Part shown: piece by piece, positions 9,464 through 23,050 of the stretch
How positions within the stretch are numbered: the stretch's first letter is position 1
Layout of the letters: each line of letters opens with the position of its first letter
From: Ostrinia nubilalis
Taxonomy: Eukaryota; Arthropoda; Insecta; Lepidoptera; Crambidae
Direction of reading: 5' to 3'
Assembly: GCF_963855985.1 (NCBI RefSeq)
Contig: NC_087099.1
Coordinates: 10,508,001-10,572,000, forward strand
Length of the DNA: 64,000 nt
Translations under genes and position numbers: made by a program
Notes under the pieces: model-generated
What the model was told of the DNA's origin: nothing
Database searches by the model: none
The model's input: only the letters and a program-made list of their open reading frames with translations

Positions 9464-12400
9464 AGCATTGGAGAACTATAATGTTGCTTGTCTTTTGCTT
9501 AATGGATTAAACCTTTTAACTACGACTCAAAAAGCGAAGATCATGATTGAGCACAAAAATATCTTCTTAGCTTCTTTTCAAGCACTAGCCGATATGTTGT
9601 CCTGAAGTGGTGATAGAGGAAGTTATATTTACGACGTGTATAAGTGCCCTGAAAAGGGCCTACATACTAATAAAGAATATTATTTGTCCTTCAATATTTT
9701 CACCTTTCAATTTTGCATTTGGCCTAATGCGATTTATCGTGTCGTATGCGGCCTGCCTACCAGCGTCTCCCCATCCCGACTGTTTCAGCTTAGACAAATA
9801 TCCGCAGAAACTAGTTACGTGTTTCGACTCGAACGCACACTTTTTTAATCATAGTGATCCGTCTTCGGAATTTTAGGGCGATTGGATGTTTTCTAGTGTC
9901 AGAGAAAGATAATTCACTTTGAGAAAGTACTCCAATTTGTCTGTATCTTAATTTATTCCAAACTTTTTTTGTTTTTTGATAGATACAAAAAATATCTACT
10001 CAACAGCTCTGTAGCTAAAAAACGTATGGTGTTGACAAACAAGTACAAGAATAACCAAAACATAAATAAAAGTGCGTGCGTCCCACTATCGCCGTAAGTT
10101 ACATGCTGAGTATGGGCTCAGTCGACCTCCGAACAAAATTACATACTTCATCTCGGAACAGAGTCCAGCACGAAACAATTTGCTCGACAAAAGATCGCCG
10201 GGCACATAGATACTCCCGATATTACGTCGGATCACGTGATACCGGCATAAACTATTTTTCACCACCATCATTTAGTGTGGTCTCACTTTTTTCCCCGTTT
10301 CCATGGAAAAATGGGAGCGCGATTGATCAAAGTCAGAGATGCTCGTTACCGAAATCACGTTTATCATAGATCACATTTGTCTAAGGCTTTAGGTAGGTTT
10401 TTGTTTGAATTCTAAAAGCATTAAAAGCTCAGGACATTCCTGCAAATTTTAACCCTTTTTCTCTAAAGTTAAGGTTGGAATTTGTCTGTAAATAGAAAGT
10501 GTATTAGAACAAAATTATAAGGAAACTACCGGGAGAAGAGTCGCGAGCCACACACGACGGTTACGGGAGAATCCGGGACGCGGGGTGAGTTATGCGACCG
10601 CGATATATTTTATTTATGAATTATATCCCACACTTAGTAAAAAGTGGCTTACGTTTCGATAACTTTAAACATTGTAGCTAAAACTTTAAAAACAAAGAAC
10701 GCAAAGAATAAAATTAAAGACGCATTAAAAGTGGATTAAGAATTATTTTGAGAAATTGTAGATCGTAAATCGTTGTTCTCAGTGCACATTTTTCATGAAA
10801 AGCAAAGAGATGAAAGAAATTTCATTGCAACTCTGTTCTTACTAAAGCTCATGTACCTATTTTAGTACTGTAATGTACAGAAAATCGTAATGACTGCAAC
10901 CGATAGACTACTATGAAGATATTTTAGATCGACGCTTCCTCGTTTACCAGCACACATTCTAGTACGAATTACGACGCTGTCAAGTGTTGAAACTTTTTTA
11001 AGCAATTAATGCCGACTCTATCTGATTTTTTTAAAAAGAGGGTTATACGTCGACGACACAATTATGATCGGAGTCTATTAATTCCGTTTCCTCATCCAAA
11101 ACCTTATTCTTCTATTCTAAATGTACCACAAGACGGCGCCGCCCGCGCCACGATTTGTCAAACGAAACAAACAGTACAGAAATAGTTCTGGTTGACAACT
11201 TTATGGCCACCTCTCGTCTGCGTTACGAAATTATACGGCAAAGGAATTTTATTCAACACCAGAGATTTTCCGGTTGCTACTCAGCTGATTTACGGTTCAA
11301 CTGATATTTATGCGTGGAACGGTTGAACCTTTTTTGGGATGTAATCTCGCGCGGCTACTATTTACCCCTAAAATCTATTAATGACTTCCCGGTCATTGTT
11401 GGGAAATACAGATAAAGCATGTCAACGAAAATGGAAGTACGGAAAGATTTTTGAAGCATAATAAATATTACTAACCCTGAGTTGTAAACTTCAACAAACG
11501 TCAAAAGTCTGTCAACCATACAAAAACACCGGGTACCGTTGCAGTTATGGTTAAAGTTAAGGGGATGCAATTCAGCTTAATATTTTTATTAATTTCTGCT
11601 AAAAGTTAGCCACAATCGTAATTGCCTTCTTTCTATCTTTTTAGATCTCTTATCCATTCGCCTTCCTCTTGCTGTTTTTTCGTAATTCGCATTTTTTTTT
11701 AAATTCTCTCTTTGCAGTTTTATTGGCACCAGTTTTATTTTCCACAATATCGGAGACAGTGCTGTATTTATTAATACAACAAAGCCTGCAGTGTCCGGAG
11801 TCAGCTGGAGGTCTGCGCGTGACGCTAAATCATACGCGGATTTACGAGGTGTCCGCAATCGACTCGCAACTGCGCAACTATCTTCGTAAACAACTGAAAA
11901 ATAAACACGCCCCTACTATAGTAACTCACTTGGAAATCGCTCACGGTTTCATACATCCAGTTTTCAAAAAAAGTAGTTAATGAAAAGGCCTGGAAATCCA
12001 AATCCAAAATGGTCCAAATCCATTGCTGGTAGAATACAGAAAGACCAGAAAGAAGTCAGGTGATATTCATTTCAAAATCATTAATCAGATAAAAAATTAT
12101 GTTCTCGACTCCAAAACTTTTATTTAAGAACTTCTAGATTAGGTCCTACTTCTAACTGGTTTGTTGTTTCGACTTAGGTATTCTGTAACAGCAGTGACTG
12201 GTGTCAAGTTCTTCTTGAAGTCTGCATTAACCGCTATCATTAAAAGTATGTTTGAAGACCTCACTGATTGACGAAAGAGCTACATGAAACTTACCTATTA
12301 AAAGATAGACATCATTACAGTCTAAGGTTTGACGACCAAATCAATAGCGTGAACTAAAGTAATGCATCTTTAAAGTTTATGTACAAACAACGATGTTTTA

Positions 12401-15400
12401 TCGCCGTTTTGTCAATTGGAGAACAGCATAGCTGATCATGCATGCATGCAAGTACCGGCGTGTACCGCGGCGTTGCCAACTCGACCTCATCTTATTCTCT
12501 TGGCATCGAAGCAGGCGACGTCTCGCTGATTTACTACGCCGTACCAACCTACTAAAGTTTTCGGATTAAATAGTTTTTCTCGTTCCAATATTTGGCAGCG
12601 GCATTATTTTTTTGCGACGCTTTTTTTTTGTTGTCTGCGTTTTAATTTATTCCACCTATCTGCATTTTGATTGCGTGTGCGGTAGGGATATGATCGTGGC
12701 TAGAAAATAAGTATTTCACTGGTTTATTTTCAGTTGATTTGCGAAGCTGTTCAGAGATATTTTGCAATCAATAATTCGTTTCGATTCATGATTTTTCATG
12801 ATAATCAGCCAACCAAACCAACTCACTATTTGGTATAGACAAACTACTCTAATTCACACCAGGAAGTTTAAACCTCAGCTATTCTATTCCTACTTTATGT
12901 ATACTTACTAACGTCATGTCATCGCTCCGTCTGCAGTCATCATTTGCCTAGACCTGATCTCGACTCTAGAACTCTTTAACCTAAATGGCCATCTCTTCCA
13001 CAGTAGGATCATTTCATACCTACTTACTCATTGCCACAGCACTATGCCTTTAGATCCTTCTGTGTCGGATAACTTAATATCTTCTCTATTAATAAACCCA
13101 TTATAACTTGGATATGCATGGGAGCGCCCAAAATAGAAACACTTTTAACCCTCAAATGCCTGTCTTAATGGCATAACCATCGACAAAATGCCACAAGAAA
13201 AAGAGCGTTCACGCACGGCCTATTAGGACATTAACGCTCAAAAATAAATGCAGTGTGAAAGTTCAATATGGCAACACGATAGGAATGCGTTTGAATCATA
13301 GAGTTGTAGAAGATAGATGCATCTATAATGGATAGTGATGGGTATGATGTATCGTTTCGTTGATAAAAACCATGTGTCTAAATGTCATCTGTCATTGCTC
13401 AGAGTAATCCTGATTTATTAAAATTCTACCACATTGAATATACATGATGTTTTTTGGTTCATTCTAAAATTTTAAGCCTTAAATGGTGTATTACAAAAAG
13501 GTGTTTCGTAAAAAAAATGAAAATATTTAATTTAACTCTCATTGCTACACAAGCAAATGTTTGAAGTAACTTTTTGGTCGGATTTTTTTCCATCGTGTCA
13601 TGTTTCGCGAAATTTACGCCCGGCTTAAACCGTCCAAAATTTTAGCTTCGCCCGTCCAAAATCCTGATATATGGCCGCGAGGGGGGCAGGGTAGCACACG
13701 AAAAAACCTCTTGTGTCCCTACCCTTTAATATTAATATCCCTTGCCCCGGGAATTGTATTAGAATATTATGCAATAAATTTTAAAGAAGACGAATTGCTG
13801 TTGCAGTGTTATTTTTCTACACTTTGAAGATCTCTCTAGCGTTAATAACTAATATCGTATAGCAGAAAAACATGCTTCTGTTATAGTACCTACCTATGTA
13901 TCCACACATACACACAGCCCAAAAATATTAAAACCAAAAATATCTTATCTAGATTAAAATAGGTGTAGATACAGATTTTAGAGGACAGACACTGTAGAAT
14001 TCACAAAGCTAACCTAACTGAGAAGTTTTATACTGTAACAAAAACATTACATCGATTTAATAGAGCAAAACAAAGGTTGTACGAGTACTTGACATACTGG
14101 CTGAAATATTATTTTAAACAATCACAGCGAACAATTAAAAAAGATCGTAACACTGGCCGAAAACCATGCTACCAATTTAAAAGCAAAACTCGCAGCTCAA
14201 AAGTAGCAATCGGCGAACAATACAGCTCAGTAATGGCGGGCCTCGGACGGGGGTTGGATTGATGGCCGCAGGTGGGGTGGGGCCCTCAACAAGACTTTTT
14301 AAATATGGATCCCATCCCGACTTGCGGGATAAAGAACGATTGGATGTGTCGCGTCTTTATTACCTGTGTTAGCTAACGTTCGTTAGAATTTTAAATTTTT
14401 TAGTTTTTTAAAATTCTGAGTTCGTAATTTGAAAATTAGAACAAGTTGATAAAAAAGACTGCGTAATAGAATTTTTCTTGTGTTCAATTGAATATGTAAA
14501 ACATTGTCTATGATAGATAATAATGTATGAAAAGAGATGCTACTGTTTTATACAAACTATGATACAGTCAGTTGTTTAAAAAAATACAAATCCCAGAAGC
14601 ATTATAAAAATTAACATACAAATACAGCTACTTCGCATTAATCTAAAATACGTTAACGAATGTAATAAAACCCTTATCCCGATACCGGGGGAGGGAATCT
14701 GAGACAATTTGCCACTCCCGCCCTCTAAGCCCACCTATGCGTCTTTCTTATTGCCGGAGGATCCCGAATATACAACTAAGATTAATCCCGCTGAAAGAAA
14801 GGGTGTTACAACCCTTTTGTAAGCAAGAAAAATTACTTGAATGTTTGATGGTTGAGCAATTTTAGTTGTTGCTTTTAACGCATGGCATATAGGGTGACCA
14901 AAGTATTTTCTATGACGTGAAGAATGATGTAATGTAATTTATTACTTTACTTGAACTAGGGTAACTTATTAAGGCATACGACAACGCCATTCTTGTAGCG
15001 AAGGTTTGGGCTGACACTGTGTAGGTTTGTTGTCGACACGATACAACAATAAATAACAATTATTGAAGTCTATAATACTTAGTGTCTAAAGTTCAAAAAA
15101 GAAATGCGAACTAAGCTTGATTTTTCACTTAAGTCGGAAAAGGCTACTGAAATATGAAACTCTAAACTACATTCCTGAAGTTTTCTTTCATACTTACTAC
15201 TTTTATTCATCTGATGTTGTGAGTAACCTTTTTTGCATAGAACAGCGAAATACAGTAGCTATTCTAAGCTGATTATCTAATTTTAAAGTACTTAAGCACC
15301 TAATTAAATAATCTCCATTCTTATAAAACTGTTTACGCCGTGTCCATCTAAGTCTAATTAAGCCATTATTTTATTATACTCTATGTAATAACATTCATAA

Positions 15401-16470
15401 ATAGTCAAATTATCTTCACTTAACATCTAAAGCTTTGTACTTAGCTAACGCCAAATCCACAAAAGTATTTTTTCCTTCTATAAAATTTTATATCATACTT
15501 AAAGAGTGGTTTAACACATACTTACACTACCGTTGTAATGCGTGAGAAGCAGTCAGTTAATGTCTTACTAACACCGGAGTACGTGTTAATTGGGCTTTTA
15601 ATCATCAGCCCAGATTTGACCGGGCAAACGGACATGCATTAACGTAATTAAGAAGTGCAGTTAACATGTTCCCGTATGAAAGGTGTGAAAGTAAAGTTTG
15701 TTTCGGTACTTTCATGATTTCGGTCCGCGTGTTCAAGGAAAAATAATGTTTAATCCTATGCTGATAGAGATCGGATTAGCTTAACTTAGATAATAGTGTA
15801 ACATTACTAATTTAATAAAGCTGTCATTATTTGCTTCATCCCAAACTCATTAAAGTTTGACTATTTGATACGCTAACAACAATCATAATTTAGTCGCCCA
15901 AAAACTTGCTGGTACTCATCATACTTACGACTTTGTTCTTTGCGGGGTTCGAACCCGACAGCTCGTGTTGTAGTCTGGTACGCGAAAAACATAGTACCTT
16001 TATGGATAATTATTTAGCTCTATGAATTACGTTTTGGCAACGCTTATTCATTTGAAATAGTTTTGGACCCTCCATATTTTTTGCATACAACAATACGCCT
16101 CCAACAACGATTACAACTGCTGCAATTGTAACGTTTCCACAGCGATCGATATTCATTATATCCACGGTCGGATGCTCGCAACCCTTATCAAGGGAAGACG
16201 CTGGTTTTTTCTCGGTTTTCCCAAATAATTTATTTAGCCCGCCGTCAATTTATCTTGCGAGCTAATTTCGTCGGCCCGGTGGCTTGTATGTTGTAATTCA
16301 ACGAATTGCGCGTCCCGCGAGATTTATGGCGCGCGCACTTGACGGAGCGGGTGCCCTTCTTCCTTTGTTCTAGCCACGGAGCTGGACTGATGGAAATAGA
16401 GCTAGGAGGGTAGTGACCTTTTTGAATTAGTAACATTCGTTATAATAATACATTTTAAATTAAATGAAAA
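9464..16470. other. Long stretch without gene or recognised element
   Basis: No open frame exceeds about 105 codons and none resembles a known protein. Small features: a hairpin GGTTCAAC/GTTGAACC at about 11294-11331, a (GCAT)n-like run near 12437-12449, and GC-richer patches at about 14215-14345 and 14680-14815. None is enough for a call. Confidence 0.5.
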
Positions 16471-16533
16471 AGTCGCAGAAAACTGCGACTTTTCGACAAT
16501 ATAGGGTGTTTGTCTCAAACACCCTATATTGTC
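16471..16533. repeat. Two adjacent near-perfect hairpins
   Basis: The first is AAGTCGCAG/CTGCGACTT with a short A-rich loop (16471-16492). Immediately after it, 16495-16533 has a 17-bp perfect stem, ACAATATAGGGTGTTTG and its complement, around a TCT loop. The stems are too short for a typical microRNA precursor. They could be the remnant of a foldback element; the AGGGTGT motif resembles ends of TA-flanked elements elsewhere in the window. Confidence 0.6.
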
Positions 16534-17237
16534 TTAGTCTTGGTGGTTAGTCCTTCGATCTTCTCCCATGAATCAATTTCAGCGTCTTTCGTTGTCTTTT
16601 GACTCAGTATCTCATCATCATCATCATCTCATTTTTGATTCAGTATCTCATCACGCGCCTACCGTTCCCATTCGGTCTCCTTCTAGATTCTGTAAAGTAC
16701 CTAAAAAGATTTTATCTTTATATTAATGCAGTAATGATATGAATGACAGTTATGTAACCACTGAAAAAAAGATCTTCTTTCAGTCCCATTTCAGACCCGA
16801 TTCCAGTTTCAATCTTCTGGGGTGTCCTTTCTACTTGTTTTGTTCTTCTCTCCTCTGGGCTTCTTTCTCTACTTCTCCCACTCATTCTGTATCTCCTTCC
16901 TGTAACACAAAAAACATTGTATTATTAGATATTGCAGCCTTAATAATATTATCTACACTCTACAGCAAAACTTTTATCTTTATCCCGCTCTATGTGACCA
17001 GCCCCTGCCTCCCTGTAACACATAATCGTATCAATTATTCGGTTGGCGTCCTTCTTTATTACTTTCCTTGGCCACTGCTACTATATCTATCTACTATCGT
17101 ATACTTTTTGTTTCCTCTGCGTACTTTAATTTATTTTCCTTACTTAATAAGAGTCGAACAAAGCAACAGTAGGTTCCTACATTTCCTTTTAAATAAATAT
17201 TATATGTATTAAGTTTTCTTGAGAGTACCTACATTTA

Positions 17238-17353
17238 GGCAGATTTGCACCAGCTAACTTTAACGGTAACTGTAACGATAACTGGCGCTTTTTGTATAGT
17301 TTGACAGATTTTTGACGTTTGTCAAAGATAAAGTTAGATGGTGCAACCCAGCC
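17238..17353. mobile_element. MITE, GGCTGAGTTGCACC family, copy 1
   Basis: This 116-bp element has an inverted-repeat terminus related to GGCTGAGTTGCACCA (left end diverged to GGCAGATTTGCACC, right end TGGTGCAACCCAGCC). It is bounded by TTA on the left and TAA on the right. The internal GACAGATTTTTGACGTTTGTC is shared with the copies at 22179, 37698 and 45864. It has no coding capacity. PIF/Harbinger-type mobilisation is inferred from the 3-bp TWA boundary. Confidence 0.8.
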
Positions 17354-17491
17354 TAAGTATGACGTATGAAGATCTACATTATTATTTAAATTGATACAGC
17401 TATAAATATGTATAGAAGTCTAACTTAATTTGTCACAAACATTAACACACGACTAATCTTTTCATCACATTACAGTAAGCTTACATAACTA

Positions 17492-17755
17492 CAGGGTGTT
17501 AGGTAAATGGGTATATGAGCCGACACTAGCCCATGTTAACATGGGCATATAAATGGTATGGTGAAGTCAGAAAATTGATATCTTCGTTTTAATTATTTTA
17601 ATTTTCATACAAATCGGATTTTATAAAATTTATTTTGTATGAAAATTTAAAAAATTTAAATTATGATATCAAATTTCTGACTTCACCATACCATTTATAT
17701 GCCCATGTTAACATGGGCTAGTGTCGGCTCATATACCCATTTACCTAACATCCTG
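17492..17755. mobile_element. Long-armed foldback MITE (264 bp), TA-flanked
   Basis: The arms are more than 80 bp and nearly perfect: CAGGRTGTTAGGTAAATGGG, continuing through ATGAGCCGACACTAG and the internal palindrome CCCATGTTAACATGGG. TA is present on each outer side, as for Tc1/mariner-type insertion. The spacer is AT-rich and non-coding. The high arm identity suggests either youth or arm homogenisation. Confidence 0.8.
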
Positions 17756-17758
17756 TAG

Positions 17759-20700
17759 ATAACAGAAATGGAATATTCTTTTTAAAAACAATATTAAGCC
17801 GAGTCCAATTGCGCTGAAATATAAGGCGAGGCGCTCACGAGCGATTTTGTTATGTTTCTTTCTGCTGAGTCCGGATCAGACAGTCGTCCCGCTCGCGCGC
17901 GCCGTCGCGAATGGGCTACATCAGCAGTACTGGAACTATATCGAGCTGATACTACCGCCTGAAAAAATCTTCAGTATGTGAAGTTACGCTTTTTTTAGTG
18001 GGCACCAAATCGTTGTACAGAAATCAGAATACAGCTCTTTGTGACCCGAATTTGATTTAATTACTGTAGAAAATAATGTGAGTTGTGAGCAAAAGCTCTG
18101 AAGAAAATCGAGAAAAACATCCCGACCGAGAGTGTTCAATGGCAAAGTATTCACAATAAAAAATGTTATGCATTGCTAAAGTTGCTATACTTTTACATTC
18201 TTAAAATATGACCGCTTTTACATTAGTTCAACAGGTTTATTAATTCTTCATATCCATGTCACAATATTAAGCTCGTAAAATATAACGTTACGTTATCTCA
18301 ATTATCATACCCCATATTTTCTATATCTTGCGACGAGATCAATTAGAAATCGGCTATGCGTAGACGAAAAATTCCACATTGAATAAACACGGGCCTTGGC
18401 ACACTTAATTTATTGGTGTCTCACACGCAACAGCTCTGTGTTGTGTCCGGCGTCTTTGTAAATCAGCATATGCAAAGTGGTATAGTAATAAATCTAGCAG
18501 CTTTTGCTCGTTCTCGCATCATGTTACATCTTAATTTCAGAGCGGGCGCGCCGGAGCTGCCTGCCAGAGATACAGCCTTTTATCAAATACGCATTACGCT
18601 AGAAATTAACTTTAACTGAAAAAAAAATCGCCTTTCCGTGAGCTTAAGCGATAAATAATGGAAAGCTGTTAGAATGCTGAGTTTGTTTTAACATGCCCAT
18701 GGGGCTCGCGCGAAATTATTTGCATTTTAAGTCCGCCCTTGTTTATGAGAACGTACTTCGAGATGACGATATTTTACTGTGTGCTCGGAGACTTAACAAG
18801 TGGATCGCAGCTTCTGCGTCTATTTCGCATGCTCATTATTATAATCGTGGCCATACCGAAACAATTGCACAACGACTCTTGCTTTTGTTTAGCATTTCTT
18901 ATCCCAAACACGCTCGCTTGTTTTTATAATTGGCATTTCGATTAATTTGCTTTTTCTTTTGTTCCAGGTTGTCGCCGCGCTAAGCGTTGTCAAAGCTTGG
19001 GTAGGTGTAGGCTACACTTGTAAGTTAGCGCCCCCGACTTCGGCCGTCAGTGCCTCACGAGCTGGTAGATCAAGATATCAAATTGGCCTATCGAATACAT
19101 TTTTATGCCAGCCCACGCGAACGTTTAGGCAATCGACTGCCGGTGATTTATCGTCAAAATTTCCCGTTAGTAACGCTTACCGAGCACACTCCGCGTATCA
19201 CTATTTCACAAATAAAAGAACCAGTCGCGATATCATCGTCGACTATAAATTATATGAAGCTCGGATGAAAAATCGCAGTTCGGTGTCCGCTTATTTATCG
19301 CTTACCTTAACTTGTGAATGAATATATTACGTCGGAATGTCGAATAGACGCATTTATTAGAGCGCGGTTTTGAGGCGGAGATGAGAATGGAAACTAGTGA
19401 TGTACGGTGTCCGTGGTACGGAGTATCGAGTGATGTTGGTAGCGGAGCGGTATCGGGTGATCTGCTATCACGTCGCTCGGCACAGTGGCTGTTCGGCGCT
19501 AGGAATAGGTCGGGTTCCCGCGTTCTCCCGTGATATATTGTTCCGCATCTCCGTGTATAAATCTTGAACGCCTGCTGAGGTACACGGGACGCGCCGCGCC
19601 ACAGCTCCGAGCTTCAAATGGAATTGTGTTTTTATTTATCGTGCGAATCGGACCCACTATCGCTCACTCGAAATCGCGCTTTATCGGCCAAAACGCGAGT
19701 CTCGACTGCGGGTCTACTCTTTATACTTACTCATGTGTTATTTTATTTAGCAATTGTTTGCGATTTCTCTTCTCTGTGATATACTTTTGTTCTGTAGTAA
19801 AATTAGAAAGTATATTTAGTTATTTTACCTTTTACTATTATTTGTATTAGCGTTAACAGACTGAGGCGGCGATAGTGGGGACGTGTAACAAATATTTATT
19901 ACGCAATGATATTAAAAGGCATGTTCAATGCAGACACATTAACGAGATATGCATCGACCGAACGCTTTTGGTCCTTGGAGTGAGTCACTTCCCTTAACAT
20001 CGAACTAACGGTTAAGGATGAGTTATTGTTAGAGTTTTTACATAATTGTTTTTGAAAGCCCTTTTTAAGTTCACCATTATCGTTAACGACCAATAACATC
20101 ACTTGGATGTGTACACATGTCGTCCATCTTTCCGAACCTACTTTAGTCCTCCAAACAATCCAACACGTGGCGTGTAATCTCGTTGCTGTGTCTGTTGCAC
20201 TGAATGTGTTATAAACTACTAGTGTAAATATTAAGTCTAGTGTATATTACTACGTACGTAACAGAAATCTGATGTACAACGTCGGTATACGTTCTTAAAA
20301 TACATGGTAGGGATACCTGTAGCAATCTTCTACATAATATATTATTTTATTGGCAATGCGCATGAACAAAATAAAATTACAATTATGACCATAAATATTC
20401 ATATCGCTGTAAGACAACTTTATAAAGAGATCGTCATAAATCATGATTTAATATATACGCTACGTGTGAAGTTGAAGAACCAGAATTTTCCGAATGGATT
20501 TTGTTTTGTTGCCGTGCGCAGTGCCAGTGGTCCTATATACGTAAATGCAAAAGCTTTAGTATGAAGAAATATTCCATTTATTAGTCGATAGCTTAACTTA
20601 TTATTAGAGAAATAGTTTATCTATAGTCACTTGAAAAAATGACAAGAATCAAAACTAGTTGTGCCCAGTATACGAATAGCTAATTAAATAAGTAATAATG

Positions 20701-22178
20701 TAATTTATTTTAAGATACAGTAGCGTTAATATTTTTGGATTCCTATAAACATATACGTAATTTTATCTTCTGTACTTTAAATTGGTGAAATTTTGTCGAG
20801 ACTCTTTCAACTTTTCCTTTTGTCTTCGAAGTGCCAAAATAATTTCGTGTTTAGGAAATCATCATGGACTCATCTAATTACCTCTTAAAAGTTCCTTATT
20901 TTATTAGTTGCTTTATTTAACATCAGTTTTTTTTACTTGAAAGGATCTTCGTCAAAATTTTCGCGTCGTTTTGTTACATATTGTAAATATACTTATACAC
21001 TATTTATGTACCTACCGCTTCATCACAAAACAATTTATTAGTGGAACGGAGTTTAAATTAAAACACTTGTTTTTGTATCTCACTGCATTATTGGCTTGTT
21101 CCGTGACGCAATAAATTTGCTATTAAATAAATAGGTACCTTATTTATTTTACTGAAATCGTGCTCACGAATAAACTACTATAAATCTGACCTGTTTACGA
21201 AGCATTTGTCATACGTAAATACTAGGTAGGCGCAATTTATTGTAATGTAACATAATTAATTAAAATTAAATAGTAATAAATGATGAAATACTTAAAAAGC
21301 TCGAGGGATTCTAGTGTAGAAAATGGTTTAATGTTTGTGTTTTATGATTGTAACTGTGTGAAGAGTTGTGTAATATTATTATTATTACCTGTCTACCTAT
21401 CATATGATCGAAAGCGATATAATTTTTTGTACAATGTCGGCTATAGTGCGAAATGGATTTGCATTAAATAAAATTCTGTTACTGTATTATATGTTTTATT
21501 TTTATTAATCTGAAACTTTTCAAAAGAGTCATAAAATTCAAACTAAATAATTTTGATAAAACAAAAGAGAGAGACAGGGTTTTTATTATGTTTGTGGTTT
21601 CTGTCAAGAGAGATCTTCATAACTACGTCATCCATGTACAAATTCTTTCACTATTTGGATGATAGATTATTCTAGAAGTAAGGACAACGCTACATGTAGG
21701 TATACTTAAGTAATAATCAAATAAATCACAAATAATATTCAATGAAAATCGTTACCGAATACGATATTTCCCTATTAAAAGGTCGTATTGGCTTTTACGC
21801 TAAGTCAAAAGTCTCTGGACTTAGAGTAATCAATTGCAGGTGATTCCCATGAGGTCACCCTACCGTTTGCAAGCTTAGCGGATGTCAACCTGCTTGACCT
21901 CCCAATAAAGGCGTTTTTACATTGGCAAAGTTAGATAATAAGGAATATCAAATAATTTATTAAAAATAATTTCATTAAGAGATTATGTTTCAAGTAAAGA
22001 ATACATTCTCAAGTTAGCTCATCATGACGTCATCTACCTAAATAGGTGAATCACGGTAAACACTGAATATCGGAAATATTGTGGCAGCTTAGAAGATGCA
22101 ATAGGAGTGAATTTGCCACAAGAATATTATGTGTGATCTAATATTCTCTCTCACGCAAGCTACTACTTACAACTATAA
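17759..22178. other. AT-rich DNA with one GC-richer, CpG-containing patch
   Basis: Most of this is featureless. The patch at about 18950-19620 is richer in GC and CpG. It starts with a good-looking 3' splice-site sequence (pyrimidine tract then CAG, ending 18967), contains two overlapping open frames (18947-19321 and 19050-19268) of no recognised family, and has a TATAAAT at 19556-19562. I do not call an exon or promoter from this alone. Confidence 0.4.
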
Positions 22179-22296
22179 GGCTGAGTTGCATCACCTAACT
22201 TTGACCGTAACTATAACGATAACCGGTGATTTTTTTATGGAGGTTGACAGATTTTTGACGTTTGTCAAAGTTAAAGTAAGATGGTGCAACCCAGCC
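22179..22296. mobile_element. MITE, GGCTGAGTTGCACC family, copy 2
   Basis: This 118-bp copy is bounded by TAA on both sides (22176-22178 and 22297-22299). The left end is GGCTGAGTTGCATCA and the right end TGGTGCAACCCAGCC. The inner GACAGATTTTTGACGTTTGTC block is conserved with the other three copies. It is non-autonomous. Confidence 0.87.
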
Positions 22297-22707
22297 TAAA
22301 AACAAGTGGCTTCAGTCCGATTTTCGTAGGACGAATAAAGGTGAACTCACCTTTATAAACCTGAACCTTTATCTAAGCCTCTTTATACTGCCTATGCTAG
22401 GAGGTCAAGCAACGTAACAGATCACCAGTAACCAGCAACACCCACTGGTGTCAGTGGAAGTTAGTTACGCAATTATTATAAAAACATTAACCAACGCAGG
22501 AAATCAATACATTGATTTTATTAATCGATAAAAGTGTTATGTAACTAAGGTTAGTAAATGACACTGTCATGTTACAAAAAATAATATTTATAAGTTATGT
22601 AGTCAGCCCTAAATAAATCAAATTATGAGCTTTTTGACTGAACGAAAGTTGGATCAAATTATGAGGCGAATGACTAAATAAATTTGTACCAACTTATCCA
22701 GTTGCCC

Positions 22708-22829
22708 TAGAGAAGTGGCACTATTCGATCGCTCCGAAAATCGAATCCCTTCACGTAAAGTTAAGTAACTCCATACAAAAAGACGAAGGCATTTCAAAAT
22801 TACAACTGTCACTTTTTACCACTTCTCTA
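22708..22829. mobile_element. Probable MITE remnant, 122 bp
   Basis: An 11-bp perfect inverted terminus TAGAGAAGTGG/CCACTTCTCTA brackets a non-coding segment of typical MITE length. I saw no further arm homology or convincing target duplication, and there is no second copy in the window, so this is tentative. Confidence 0.4.
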
Positions 22830-22954
22830 AGTAGTCAGCTCATATTACAAGCAACACCGAAATAGCTAATAAAGTCAGTAGGTCTAGCGAAACATATTTA
22901 GAACATATTCATATTCGTTTCCAAAGTGCGTTGGATCTAGAATCGCATAAAGTG

Positions 22955-23050
22955 TATAGCCGTTCGGCGGGAATCGAACCTCACATCCATGGCAGCCTTG
23001 CGAGCGCACTTCCTGTTTGGCACGACAACCTGGCTACTTTCCTCAGTGTT
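22955..23050 (-). mobile_element. tRNA-derived SINE fragment (minus strand)
   Basis: The reverse complement contains GAGGTTCGATTCCCGCC, a good pol III B-box/T-loop. About 60 bases upstream is GTAGCC, which can pair with GGCTAT downstream as a residual acceptor stem. The D- and anticodon-arm pairing is poor, so this is not a functional tRNA. Boundaries are uncertain. Confidence 0.4.

Noticed and set aside
15948..15985. tRNA-like B-box GGGGTTCGAACCCGAC
   Set aside because: The TTCGAA core is self-complementary, no A-box or cloverleaf could be found on either strand, and boundaries are undefined. It may be a SINE scrap but cannot be supported.
16739..17212. 157-codon open frame with many aromatic residues
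   Set aside because: Composition reflects T-rich DNA, with no domain, no good start context and no repeat relation; most likely a chance frame.
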